A stretch of DNA of 64,000 nt from Ustilago trichophora (lineage: Eukaryota > Basidiomycota > Ustilaginomycetes > Ustilaginales > Ustilaginaceae). The position numbers and the translations under genes are program-made. The DNA is taken from positions 558,001 through 622,000 of the forward strand of contig OOIN01000022.1 of NCBI GenBank assembly GCA_900323505.1, written 5' to 3'. Below the pieces are notes generated by a model. That model saw only the letters and a program-made list of their open reading frames with translations. It did no database searches and was not told the origin of the DNA. Positions 11,312 to 22,481 of this stretch are shown piece after piece; the first letter of the stretch is position 1; every line of letters starts with the position of its first letter.

Positions 11312-12250
11312 AGAGTACGCTGCCAAGGCCTCTGAGCCGAGATACCTCATCTCCATCCTCATTCTCAAACGCGCTCATGCGTTGATCCCGAATTTACACC
11401 CGACTCCTCTCAACCAAATCAACTCGGTGCGAGGCTGACTATTCAAGTTGCTTCATTCTAGTCCCTTTTCTGTAATGTCAATTGTCTCCACCGAAGTCTG
11501 TGAGCCAAAATGGTGAGAAACAGGGGTTTGAGACTGGTTCCAACGGAATCCCACTCCTTTTGAGGCCTGCTTTGTTGCTTGTAAATGCTTCTGAAGTGTG
11601 GGAGGGGGAGAGACATCGATCAGTGTTGAAAGGAAATATTGCTACGCATGACATAAGATGGGTTGGGATCGCTGCGCTTCTCAATCCTCTCCATCAATTT
11701 AATTCGTTGCAAAATCGACTGCGGCAAGATGACAGCATCCTCGTTCAGAGTCCTCGGGTCCATTCTATGCCGTTTCATGGATCGAATGTCTTTCTTTATC
11801 GAGACTGCAACATGTCTGTCAACTTCACAGCTCGGTAGTGAGACTCAAGCAATTTCACCCTAAGCATCATACTCGTAGCAAGCCAACCGCGAAGGTTGTC
11901 CTGTTTCGTCAATACGAAGACAATTGCTGTGCAGTCGAATAGTTGATAAACCAATAGTCAAGGATCGGCTTAGGAAGCCAGTGACATCATTATCAAAGGT
12001 CAGGCGTTAGGTTGTGCCAACGGTCTCTGTCAGACTCGAAGCTGAGTAAACGCGATCAAAGCAGACGCAAGATGCCAGCTGTGACATGTAGCTGGGCATG
12101 TTTCTGACCTTGCCAAAGTCGTCTCAAGGCGTTTGCTGGCTGACGGCGAGTCCTTTCTTCTGGGACAGACCATAAAAGAAGGCGTCCTAGCATAGAAATG
12201 TACAATTCAGATCATCACCCATCTGACTTGCTGATAGCAGCGCATACAAG
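11312..12250. other. Intergenic between SSP3 and SSP4
   Basis: No gene is supported. The first part (about 11312-11480) resembles the SSP4 3' flank (about 12809-12965), starting with GAAGAGTACxCTGCCAAGGCCT. The last part (from about 11865) resembles the SSP3 upstream region. The interval is thus the joint of a tandem duplication with a unit of about 1.55 kb. Confidence 0.6.
12171..12182 (+). promoter_or_regulatory. Possible TATA element of SSP4
   Basis: CATAAAAGAAGG lies about 75 bases before the start codon, in the same place as the TTAAAAGG string upstream of the duplicate SSP3. Confidence 0.4.
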
Positions 12251-12808
12251 ATGAAAGCTACACCTTTGCTCTTCCTGGCAGCAATGCTCCTCGCTCTTTC
12301 TGGCACGATAGCAACGGCATCTCTCAAAAAGCGCATGGACCCCGTTAAGCTGAGTCGGCTGACCGACCACTGGACCAAATATGCCAAGTACGATAGGTCG
12401 CGACCACTGAACGTCATTCAAGGGGGAGAACTCAATATGCAAATGCTGCTTGTCCTCAAGCGGCGAATTGACAGAATAGAGAAAGTACGCTGGTGAGCTG
12501 TCGCAAATAAACCTGCAGTATGTGTGACACTGTGTCGCTTGAGCTCAGGCTCTCAACCACTCTATTTTTCTTCTTCTTTACGATTCACCAGGCGACTCAT
12601 AGCTCAGGAGCAAGGAAGGCTCTGGCCCAGGCAGCGAGAGGCTCTCGAGCAAGAATTTCACCCTTGGTTTAAGCTGATTCCAGCCGATGTCACCCCAGAC
12701 CGGGCCTTTGAATACTGGAACAAGTTTCAGGAAGATCTGCAAAAGATAGTCGATATCGAGAACGTCTTCGACAAGCTTGCACCTCGAGTCGGAACAAGCT
12801 ATCACTGA
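12251..12808 (+). CDS. SSP4: putative secreted effector, two exons
   Basis: Exons 12251-12492 and 12592-12808 join across a 99-base intron (donor GTGAGC, acceptor TTCACCAG) in phase 2, giving 152 residues. It opens with a signal peptide (MKATPLLFLAAMLLALSG) like that of SSP3. The module shows WTKYAKYDRS before the intron, RRIDRIEKVRW at the boundary, and EFHPWFKLI plus LQKIVDIENVFDKLAPR after it. Exon 2 is 217 bases. The mature part has no cysteine. SSP3 and SSP4 are clear tandem duplicates whose coding parts have diverged more than parts of their flanks look to have. Function is inferred from the family pattern. Confidence 0.78.
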
Positions 12809-13425
12809 AGAGTACACTGCCAAGGCCTTTGAGTCGATACTGCTCATGTACATTCTGCGCGGCGATCCCAGACTCTCATGAGGCCACTAACAATCAAGGC
12901 AGCTCGGTGCAAAGCTGGCTATTGATGTCGCTTCGTTTCAGCACATCTTACGCAATGTCAATCGTGATGTCTTGAACACGGTCTTTGGTCTGGAACTATT
13001 GGTCCGGTGTTGTCTTTGTTCGTGATGAAGGGGTTTCCGATGAGGGGTGGGAGAGTGGAGTGTGTAGACCCGTCATTTGTAATCAATGAACAGTGGCCTT
13101 GCAGATTGCCGCAATTCAGAAAGCCGGCAATCAGGTCCCGCTGGTAAGGGCACAATATGTACCTTTCCCTTCAACAGAAAAGGATTAGAAGGAAAAGACA
13201 TGAACAGCGTCGGTCTTTCCAGCTGCCAATTATTCAGTCGCGCTCTATGCATGCCTCATCAATGATAGCCATCCAGCTCAGTATACGCTACATCAACACA
13301 CAACAGCCGCTGATTCGCGCTACGCCTGACGTGAACAAGAAGTTTGGCAATGTATCGTTGCGGACCAAAAAGAGTGACATGCCGAATTTAACGTTGGAGG
13401 TACTCTAATTAGTGGACAAGACAGA
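12809..13425. other. Convergent intergenic region of SSP4 and SSP5
   Basis: No gene is supported. The left part is the SSP4 3' flank shared with SSP3. About 13200-13400 is the SSP5 3' flank, shared with SSP1 and SSP2. Confidence 0.55.
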
Positions 13426-16128
13426 TTAATGGATGTGTAACAGTCCGAACTCGATCTCGAAAGAACGCAAAAGCTGCGAGTCAATGAAGATGTTGCGCCG
13501 ATCGTTGACAATGTGGGCGCTACGGGCTACCATTAAAGCATTAAATCTCTGATGTTGCTCTTGAGGGGTTGCCCAAGGAAATGCTTCTCGCACCCTCGCC
13601 GCGAGCGTGCTGGGCAATGGCTGCATAAGCTGGTGTGTCGTCTCAAAACGAGCTTGAAGCGCGTTCAGATAGTTCGTCTCGATGGGTGAAAGCTGCAGTT
13701 GGGTCTCGTGGTTGAGTAGGAGTCTGCCGCACAGCAGCGCAACCGAGAAACAAGGTCAGTTTCTTCCCGACATCGTAAGTTCACACTGTCTCTTCACTGC
13801 TGACTTACTTGATGATTCGATTGGCGCTCCCAAACCTCTCTCCTTCATCTGTCTCGACGTAACGCTGCAACTTGACGCTGTATGGCACGTCCTGACCAAA
13901 CACATTTCCCGGCTGGTAGTGCTGACGGTGATCCAGCCAAACGTCATGCAATTGCGATTCCAGATATTGTGGCATGGCTCTGTTCTCCAGCAACGCCGAT
14001 TCCGACAATCGGTACACTGCAATAGGCTGCGCGTGCGCATCGGCTAGGTCCATCCCGAGAGGGTGAAGAATCTGTTGCATGTTTCCGTCAGTATGCTGCG
14101 CTTGCCCGACTATGGGCACAGAATTGGCTCCTGGCAGAGATGGGCTCAATCGATTGGTCGGAGATCCTCCTGGTACCTCATCCCGGCGGAATAAACGCCT
14201 GCTACTGCCAGCCACCTGCTCGGCATGGTCAGAGATCGCTTCAAGCTCCTTCTCGAGGTATTTCATGAGCGAAAAGTCGTTCATCAAACGAATTCGGCGG
14301 TCCATTGCACGTCGCATCCGCTGCTGCATGTCAGAGGTCATTCTTGCCGCTATTTTGGAATGCTGCTGCATGTTTTGACCGCTTGCCGTGTTTCTTAATT
14401 CCTGCTCAGCGCTTCTTTGAATATCAGATATGGTCGGGGTCAAGAAGTCCAACGACTCCCTGAATCGCTCCTGCAAAGCCTGTAGGAATGATTTTCTGAC
14501 GCTATCAACACCAAGTGCCTCACTGTGCTCAAGCATGTATGTAAGGACTGGCTCCATGTGACGAAGACGATCTCGACCAACGTCATCTATCAAGAGATTG
14601 CTAAAGAAGTTTGCATCCTCGAGTTGAAGATTCTGGCCTCGGATCGGGATCCAGCTTTGGTAGTGGCGGTACAGGTTCAACAGTTGCCTTCGTTCAGTCG
14701 GAGCTCGACGGATCATAGGTAGCAGGGAGTCGCTACGGCGAAGATAATTCGCGATAGCTTCCGATCCAGGCTCGTCTTGCGGCATACCCATGGCTCTCAG
14801 GACCACGTCTATTGGGAGGAGCGGGCTAGCTCTTGGCCGAGAGCTACTTTTGAGTCCTGGCTCATTCGGACTCCTTGGACGCAGATCGATCAAGCGCAAT
14901 GTCGCTGGAGCTTCCTTCGCAGTATTTGGGACACTGCGATGATCCGCTGGCGGGTCTCTAGAATCGCCGGACAGATCAGATCGACGGAGGAGATGGTGGG
15001 CCGCCGGCTTCATTCTTCCGAGCAATTCTTCCATCTCCGCTTCGAGCTTGGAAACGAGGTCAAAGTCAACATTCAGACGATCCCTGTGAGTCGAGATCCT
15101 GTTCTGCCTCTGCTCGTCCTGTCCTTGAAACCAAAGGAAGAGGCTATCGTATGATTCAGGGCTCATATGGGAAAGCTGTTCATATAAGATGCGCCTGACT
15201 TGCTCTTGTAACTCGCCCTTAGTTGGACTCAAGACCTGCGAAGCCTCTTGAAGACGAGCCTGCAGTCTTTCGAGATATTCTGCTCGCGTCTTGTCCAGCT
15301 GCAAGGTGTTCGAGTGATGAAGCAAGGCCCTGACCAGTCACACGATGATCGGCACAGCACATAATAAGACGCCAGGCATCGTATCAGGCAATTGTCAGTC
15401 TGCGAAAGCTCCGCTTCGAGTGGACGGTCGCTGGTGCGGAACATTACTCACCTGATGATCTTCCTCATCTCCAGAAGTCGTTCGCGGATGATATCGTCAT
15501 TCACCGCTCTGAGCTCGTCGGAGTTCATGCTGGACAAAAGCACGCCAGAGTATTTTTGCTTGTAAGTGCTGTACATTGGGACGAGCTCAGAGGCTACGTG
15601 TGGTGGGACTTTGTCGGGCTCCAAGACTCGCGTGAACTTCCTGTGGAAGTCAATGATCGGGTCTTCTGCTCGGGCGTCATCCATTGACACATCCATGGGC
15701 TGCGAAGAAGATTTTTCCGCTGACTGTAAAAGTCTGACACTAGTTGCTGCGGGGTGGGGGAAAGCACTCGAGGAAGGCTGAGAGGAAGATACAGCATCCA
15801 TCGGAGCTAACATGTTTCCGCTTTCCTCGTTCTTGGAAGACGTTGAAGCTCCGTGGACAGACCCAGCAGAAAAGCCAGCTGGAATCGGGGCATTGCGGTC
15901 CCTGCCAGAAATTGTGAATTGGTTGATACGTCGTTGTGCATCTTCCATGTCTTCGTCAAAGCCTCTTCGGAGGAGCTGCAGAGAGTGAAGGCCATCTTGA
16001 GGAGCGGAAATGGCAGAAAGTTTCCTGCCATTGCTCTTGACGACGCCGTCATCAGGCGGCGTGACAGGGCGCGCAGACACGCCGATCGAGATGATGAGGG
16101 CGCAGAGAATTACTCTCAAGCTCACCAT
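13426..16128 (-). CDS. SSP5: three-module putative secreted effector
   Basis: Three exons, 16128-15452, 15329-13809 and 13723-13426, join through two phase-2 introns (GTGAGT/GTCAG and GTAAGT/CGGCAG), giving 831 residues. A signal peptide (MVSLRVILCALIISIGVSA) precedes a polar region. Three repeats of one helical module follow. Their best-matching blocks are ALLHHSNTLQL...YLERLQARLQEA, YMLEHSEALGV...FLQALQERFRES and LLLNHETQLQL...YLNALQARFETT. Repeats 1 and 3 keep the phase-2 intron at the same module position; repeat 2 is intronless. Linkers between repeats are Ser/Pro/Arg-rich. No cysteine is seen after the signal peptide. Its 3' flank matches those of SSP1 and SSP2, so it probably arose from that lineage by in-frame fusion or internal duplication. 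Function is unknown. Confidence 0.77.
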
Positions 16129-16629
16129 ACTTGTAAATTATGGCTATCGTCTCTGAACAGGTTGTTGCGTAGACCGTATCCTGGGAGCAAGACAATTGGG
16201 AGAAGGGAAGGATTCGTTGCAGAATCATGACATTGCTTTGAAGGTTGCGTCTCACTTTAATCCAGTCAGGATCAGAGCACGGTCACGCAATCCATTGGAG
16301 TGAGGCTTGTACGCACAGGTTGACGAATCTCACGCTTCTGATTGAGTCGCACTCAGGCTCTCCTTACCCTCTTCCATGCTTGTCAAGCAGACTGAGTGGT
16401 CGTCAGAATTCTCTGAAATGAAATGACCCGCAAATCTACTGAGCGATATCGCAAGGTAATTGTTTTTACCGACCAATCAAGATCGACAGGAAGGGTGGTC
16501 ACAGGTCCCAAATGCTTGCTCAACGTGACTGCACTTTCTTCTGAAAAGGTTTGGGGCCTTCATCTGGCAACCCACTCGTTTTCGGACGCCAGAGACAATG
16601 AATAATTCCCACGAAGCACTTGTGGATTC

Positions 16630-16865
16630 ACATTGTGGTAGCTGGCGGCATTGTGACTGTGGGAAGTGGTGGAACTGCCTCATAACTCTGACAGTGCCAA
16701 TGAGGAGCGTCAATGCCGAAGTGTGGACACTTTCAGGGAGCGACTTGGGAAAATGGAGAAAGCATGCCTCCTGAGTCGCCGCAGCTGAACTCATGTCCGG
16801 CTGCGTCGCGTAAGCTCCAGCTCTACACCGCTCTCGGTGTTTTTGTTTTCTTTTTCTTTTGGTTT
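16630..16865 (+). pseudogene. Relic of an SSP3-like gene
   Basis: This stretch resembles the end of SSP3 exon 1 and the start of its intron (about 10905-11050). GTCAATGCCGA and AAATGGAGAAAGCA match SSP3, and translation gives FRERLGKMEKA against FLRSRLLQMEKA. The SSP3 donor GTGAGTCG corresponds to CTGAGTCG here, so the splice site is lost. A T-rich tract like the SSP3 intron follows. No matching second exon is visible and the upstream part looks heavily deleted. Confidence 0.6.
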
Positions 16866-17148
16866 CAAACAACCACCAAAGAGGGTAAAAGTCCGCATGA
16901 GCTCGATCTGGTGGCACGGATTTGGCAGCAGGATCAAGTGATCATAAATTGATTTGAGGACACCATTCCTGACATCATTGTTCGAGGGGCCCTTTGATCT
17001 TGAAATCCCGCGCAAAGCTTGTGATTTTAGATGAAGCCACAGGCTATGGGTGTGGGCGTTTGATCTCTTTGTGGGGCCTGGGAGTCTAAGTTCGAATTGT
17101 TGGAGGTCTGTATGCCATATCGGCTCGACAGGCCGACCCAGCATATAT

Positions 17149-17177
17149 GGTACCGGCATGCTGGATATGCCCGGTAC
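17149..17177. repeat. Short inverted repeat
   Basis: GGTACCGGCAT and ATGCCCGGTACC form a near-perfect inverted pair with a loop of a few bases. Role unknown. Confidence 0.5.
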
Positions 17178-17905
17178 CCGAAGAAGCGACAGGGGCCCAC
17201 GCCCTGTCTGCATGTCCCGTGTTTCGTCTTTCACAGGGTAGATCGCTCAAAAGCAAAAGTAGTTTGTCAGCTCTGTTGTCTCTGTGTTCCGTACCACCAC
17301 CACTGTCTTTACTTACCGTTCATCATCTGTCGAGGAATACAACCTGCGTTCTACCAAAACCAGCGTGTATGCGCACCAACCGACCGACCGTGCCATCATC
17401 AGATCAACATGCTGTTCTGGCACAATGGCTTGAAGTCGTGCATAGTATCATGGTATCCATATGGTCTTGGCAGCAACGAACAGACGAAGATGCTGCTAGT
17501 GTCCATTGTATGTGCCGCTGCTCAAGGCTGGGTTGGCTTGACAGAGAGCAAAACCCGAAATGATGTCGGAATTCCGTCGTGTCGAGCACCTGTTCCCACC
17601 GTGCCTTGTGACCTGTCTTGCCTGGCAAAGCCTCCTGTCATCACCTTCTGGTTCAGCCTTGAAACTGGAAGATCGTGCTCTGATTTGACGGTGCAGCCCA
17701 GTACAATGCGATACAGAAGCTTGCTTGGAGATCTGGCATGACGCAAAGTGGACATGAGCGGGCGCTTTTTTTTCTTTTTCTTTTGAGCTGTATGTCTTCC
17801 ACTACACATCCATATCCCGACTACTTGCCGTCTCTTTATCGACTGTGCAAATCTCACACCTCTCTCTTCGACTAATTCCCGTTTGCTGCCTACTCGACTT
17901 TCTAA

Positions 17906-18496
17906 ATGAAAACTCCTCTGGCTGTCCTGTTGGTGCCTCTCGTTTGCGCCCTAGTCCTGTGTACCGAAGCAGCTGCATCCCTCCATGAACGGCTGGCTCA
18001 CCGAGGGCACAGAATGCCTCTTAAACGGGCTTCGGGATCTGGATCCAGGGAACCGCTTCTGGAGGGTATTTCAGTTCCAAGCTTTTGGATAAATTACGAC
18101 CAGTGGCGGAACAAGGAAGTCGAGCCCATCTTCCAAGACAACAAGGTCCAGGCGAAGAACTTGGTCGATTTCAAGAAACGCATTCTCATTATGAGAGGTG
18201 TTCGAGAGTTAGTCGCTGACCCTGCTTTTCGTTCTTGACCAAGCATGCCATTCGAGATGCTGACCAGGTTCCTATCCCTGTGTGCTGTCTACAGGCAAGC
18301 GCTTCAAGGTAGTGATCTGACGCTATACGAGAAACTAAAGATGCCGGAAGACTTTCACGATTGGAACGACCTTAAGTCCAATGAACAAAGCCCCCATTCC
18401 TTGTATTCATGGGGTATGAAATTCGATCAGGATAACGAGAAGCTCAAAGCCATAGATGACATCCTGAAGCGCTTCGCGCCTCGCTTTAGAGGCTAG
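17906..18496 (+). CDS. SSP6: putative secreted effector, two exons
   Basis: Exons 17906-18207 and 18295-18496 join across an 87-base intron (donor GTTAGT, acceptor CTACAG) in phase 2, giving 167 residues. The signal peptide is MKTPLAVLLVPLVCALVLC. The module has SFWINYDQWRN before the intron, KKRILIMRGVRE at the boundary, then DFHDWNDLKS and LKAIDDILKRFAPRF. Exon 2 is 202 bases, the shortest of the set. Cysteines occur only in the signal peptide. The non-consensus GTTAGT donor is still acceptable. It is the first of five plus-strand members in a row (SSP6-SSP10). No named family is recognised. Confidence 0.77.
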
Positions 18497-19397
18497 ACTT
18501 GCGTGGTGCGCTTGCTGCATGAAGCATCTCCCTTGCAAGTTTACCATCCCTTCTCTGCATGGACGAGTTGGTGACCTCTTCATCCCCCTCCTGCGCCCTC
18601 AGCTGTCTGACAGGCAGTATGCCTGCTCATTCAGTGCTCATAGTGCAACGGTTTATTCGTCAATGTTGTGCATACTTTTCCTCCCTCACTTCCCAATCAG
18701 TTCAACAAACCCCTTTAATTCCCTCACATTTCAGCCCATTCTTCTGCCGCCTGGAGCGGTCAGCGTAATAATGTCCCCGCTTCTGTCGCTTCATCGCTGC
18801 ATTGATACACCCGAAGTTTGTATGAATTATAACAACCTCGTGTTGCGTTCAATTCCATCCCTGCATCTCTATCCTTGTCCATAGTCTGAGACAGAAGATT
18901 GCTGGATTCCTGTCCGGGCACGGGTCATGTGATGGTAAGAGTTTGACCGTGGGAAGACCGCAACTATCTAGATGCGAAGACACTTGTAAAACTGGCGCTA
19001 AACGTTGTAGCTAAGCCGAGGTCGAGAAGTATCGTGGAAAAGTAGAACAGATCTTGCAGCCAGGGAATGCTGCTATCAGCAGCGTAAAGAGCTCTCACGT
19101 ACTCTTAAAGGTAATAAAAAGCGGAGACTCAAGGGTAGCGCAGCTGGAACTTCATATGAGGTCGCATAATAGGATTCTTTCTGACTCGTACTGTGCATCC
19201 CTGGTCGCTGTATTCGCATGCAGGTGTCGTTACCCCGCCCGACTACCGTGTGCACATCCCAAATTGTACAGAATATGTTATCGAGCAAGCTGACTGTATA
19301 TAAGAAGTGCTAATGTCGGAAGGTGTCTTTGGATGTTGCTTTCATCCCTCATCACACTCAATTCTGCTCCACAGCCTACTTTTCGCCTCATTCCACG
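18497..19397. other. Intergenic between SSP6 and SSP7
   Basis: No gene is supported in these 900 bases. The first part is pyrimidine-rich, probably the SSP6 3' UTR. The end holds the SSP7 promoter. Confidence 0.5.
19296..19304 (+). promoter_or_regulatory. Possible TATA box of SSP7
   Basis: GTATATAAG lies about 95 bases before the chosen start codon, a usual spacing for smut promoters with a TATA box. Confidence 0.45.
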
Positions 19398-20031
19398 ATG
19401 ATCCTCACAATGTGTTTCTCGCTTGTTGTGTCGTTCGCCATTGCAGCCTCTCATGTTATTAAAGGCGTGCATCCAGCTTTCGAGACAAATCAACGTGTAC
19501 GTAGATCCGATTCCACGGGCTCGAGTGGCTACTCGAGCGGTCTGACAGGCGCAAGCTTGGAATCCTCCTCAGGCTTCGGTGGCGCTTCGAGTAGTTCAGC
19601 AAGTGACGCCTCAAGCGGTACCATTGTAGATCCGCATTGGTGGTCGCCATATTCAAAATATTCTGGCCGAAAAATTCCGCAGATTTTTCAGCGTCACACT
19701 ATCGTTGTAAGCGAGTACCGTGAATTCATCAAACGTATTGAAGCGGCCAAAAAAACCTTAAAGTAAGTGCTCTGCTCCCTGTTCGGTCTAATCTGATGCA
19801 CACAGTTCTGACGACCAGATCACTGCCAACATTTTGCAGTCGGCCAATTTCTACCTCAGTGATTTCCTAGCCCTCTTCGATCAGCCATTTAACGATTGGC
19901 GAGATTTCAATCTCCAAGAACAGAACCCACACGCCTTGTCACTGGCCGGAACATGGTATGAGCAAGACAGACTAAATCTCATAAAGAAGGAAGAGATCTT
20001 TGCACGTCTGCTAAGAGACCGTCACCCCTAA
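19398..20031 (+). CDS. SSP7: putative secreted effector, two exons
   Basis: Exons 19398-19762 and 19806-20031 join across an unusually short 43-base intron (donor GTAAGT, acceptor CACACAG) in phase 2, giving 196 residues. The acceptor choice is supported by exon 2 being 226 bases, the same as in SSP8, SSP9 and SSP10. The start gives the signal peptide MILTMCFSLVVSFAIAAS; a second ATG four codons on is possible. RVRRSD near residue 35 could be a Kex2 site. A Ser/Gly-rich linker leads to the module: WWSPYSKYSG, then FIKRIEAAKKTL at the boundary, then PFNDWRDFN and the C-terminal EIFARLL. The mature part has no cysteine. Function is inferred only. Confidence 0.74.
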
Positions 20032-20603
20032 AGATTTGGGTCAAGGTCACTCAGTCGTGCCTGTCTTGTCTGCCTCTCGTCCCTAATGTCTTAGCTTGCG
20101 CTTTTGTCCGAACCTAACTCTATGTATGTACTGTCAGACTTCCTCGCTACTTCCTTTCTGCACTTCTGTGCATCACGATATTCTATCATTTCCCATCAAC
20201 TAGACCTATAAACCTCTTTCTCGTTCCACTTCCTTGTGCAGATTCGATGACCGTGACCCGCTTTACCGGCGCTAAACAGATTGAGTGGTGAGAACAAGAG
20301 TGGCCTTCGACGTCCGAGTATCAAGACAAATGAATGCGGTATTCAGCGTTCCACAGAGAAGGTTCGGATCCCGATTGCATGGCTACGCAATGATAGTCGG
20401 TAGGAATCGACTTTCGAGGTCTGCTTTTCGATATGCGATATGTTCATTTCGCAGAAACCGAGCCGGGACCCGGTAATGCCAAGCCTTACAATGCAACGAG
20501 CGCTCGTCGTATAAAGATAGCGGCTCAAGAGGGAAGTGGAACGGTTCAACGACCATAAGCTCCCATATATTCATCATCCTCTACCGCTTGACTCACATTT
20601 GTC
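20032..20603. other. Intergenic between SSP7 and SSP8
   Basis: No gene is supported. A pyrimidine-rich 3' UTR-like part comes first; the SSP8 promoter, with a possible TATA box, is at the end. Confidence 0.5.
20508..20516 (+). promoter_or_regulatory. Possible TATA box of SSP8
   Basis: CGTATAAAG lies about 90 bases before the SSP8 start codon. Confidence 0.4.
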
Positions 20604-21317
20604 ATGAAGCTACACATGCTTTGGCTCACTTCGGTAGTGGCTTTGCAGTTGCTCATCAGCTGTCGAGCTGCTCCAACTTCATCTAATTCTCCATCGGGAC
20701 GTTCTTCCAGTGATGGGAGACCATCCGAAACTTCGGGAGAGTCGTCTGGAGAGGTTCCCATCTCTCAAGCTACGCGAGGACGCAAACGACCGACTCCTCC
20801 ACCTCCGGTTCTTACACATGGTGCTGAACCACTTCAGATGGCACCATCGCCGAGATTCGAAGTTCATCCTTTGAAGCGTCTTTCAATGGGGTCGGCATCG
20901 CAAGTTCCCCCTACTCCTTATCAAACACTCATGGATGACCCTACCAAGATATTCGACGTGACATCTCCTGGAAAGATCCACCCCAACTCACCCGCTCAGC
21001 ATGGACCCGGACCGACTTCTCAGCTTCTTTCTGTGGTCCCATATCCGTCCCATCCACCTCTTCCCCTTACAGCCTGGCTCAAGGCTGCACCTACTGGGGT
21101 CTATGCAGATTGGTGGCTTGAGTACCGTGCTGCTCACAATGGACCGCTACCTGATATCTTTCGAATTTCGCGGGGGAGTGGAATGGTCGACTTCATACGA
21201 GAAGAGTACCATAGGTATGCAGCGCGTGTGCTAGCGCTCGACGAGCTTAGAAAGTGAGTATCTCTCTCCAAGAGGAGCCGAAGGGGGTTGCTGAGGCTGA
21301 CTGACGAATCTCATTGT

Positions 21318-21390
<73 letters not shown>

Positions 21391-21637
21391 CTCACGTGTT
21401 CGATGCTAAAGGAAAGTCACGAGTCAGTTGCGGACGTTGTTAAGCAAGGAAGAGTTTGATCGACTGAGACAGAGACTGCACCCCTGGTCACTAACTAGTA
21501 CATATCTAATAAGTGATCGACGCCTAGAATATATCAGCCTGGTTGAGGCCGAGAAGCTGTACGTTGTAGAAGTCGAGAAAATTCTTGAGAAGGTGGCGAG
21601 GAGGGCACTCTCAGAGGGACCTACTCACCTGATCTGA
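20604..21637 (+). CDS. SSP8: putative secreted effector, two exons
   Basis: Exons 20604-21253 and 21412-21637 join across a 158-base intron (donor GTGAGT, acceptor CTAAAG) in phase 2, giving 291 residues. A second acceptor 12 bases on (CACGAG, exon from 21424) also keeps frame; the first gives the 226-base exon 2 seen in three neighbours. The signal peptide is MKLHMLWLTSVVALQLLISC. A long Ser/Pro-rich middle precedes the module: YADWWLEYRAAH, then YAARVLALDELRK at the boundary, then RLHPWSL and VEVEKILEKVARR. The intron holds 72 consecutive T. No cysteine is left in the mature protein. Function is inferred from family context. Confidence 0.74.
21319..21390 (+). repeat. 72-base poly-T run in the SSP8 intron
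   Basis: Seventy-two T residues run without a break inside the intron, ending about 20 bases before the acceptor. Assembly length of such a run is uncertain. Confidence 0.85.
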
Positions 21638-22481
21638 AATGTCGTCGCTGTCGACATCATTGGCGCATAAGTCGTCCTTCTTTCACCTCAAAGTCATTCC
21701 CATTCTGCTTCCGAAATGAAAGGTAAAGCTAGTCTCATCATGCGTCCTGCGATGCAAGCCATCTCCTACAGCGATATTAAGTGTCTGTACGTGGCTTCGG
21801 TCCCATTGTCTATGATTTCCTGCTTGATAGCGGGACAGAGGTAAGCTTGCATCGATGCATGCAGGAAGCAGCACTTCCGAGGAATGCGATCATAAGTGAA
21901 ATACACGCATCTGGTCCAGAATACTTCGATTGCGGGCCTCGCACGATGCGGGTTTGAGCGATGTCGTACTTGGTGACACACAAAGTGGAAGTTGGAGCTG
22001 TCACTTCCTGGAGCTGGTTTACCGTGCATCACCACGGGGGGTACTTTTGCAACACTCGGTAATCCTTACCACTGATGGTGGATCCCGAGCGACGAAGACA
22101 CCCGGCGTCGCGTGCCATTAGAATGGGGGTCAAGGGGCCGGAAGTGCTCCTGCATTTTTGCGATTCTGCTGAGAGGAGGGACTGTGAGATGAAAGTGGGG
22201 TGCATCTCGGGTCGGCAACAGGGAATTATCCTCACTACTATTGTCGACCCTCATTTTCAGCATGTATTCATAGTGGACACATTGCAGCTTCCCCTCTATG
22301 CTAAAGGTGCACCGGACGGACCCTGACAGTCTTTTGGGCTCACTTCGACGACCTGAGCTGTCAAGAGCGACTGTTTCGCGCAAGGTCCAAAAAGTATATG
22401 TGCAGCCTAAACTTGGAGTGAAAGGGTCAGTTTTCCATTGCTAACCTTGTCCACTGTCCTATAGAAGAACACCTTCCAAAA
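21638..22481. other. Intergenic between SSP8 and SSP9
   Basis: No gene is supported in these 844 bases. The end must hold the SSP9 promoter; a weak AAAGTATATG string occurs about 85 bases before its start. Confidence 0.45.

Larger units (their letters stand above)
16129..17905. other. Long spacer with an effector relic
   Basis: No intact gene is supported in these 1.78 kb. A decayed SSP3-like copy lies at about 16630-16865. A short inverted repeat sits at 17149-17177. Reading frames here are short and lack recognisable domains. Confidence 0.5.

Noticed and set aside
17091..17100. GTTCGAATT as a tRNA T-arm
   Set aside because: No acceptor-stem pairing or B-box/A-box spacing could be found around it.
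19840..20031. Alternative SSP7 acceptor at TTTTGCAG (19838-19839)
   Set aside because: It would put exon 2 out of phase with the phase-2 donor; the acceptor at 19804-19805 keeps frame and gives the 226-nt exon.
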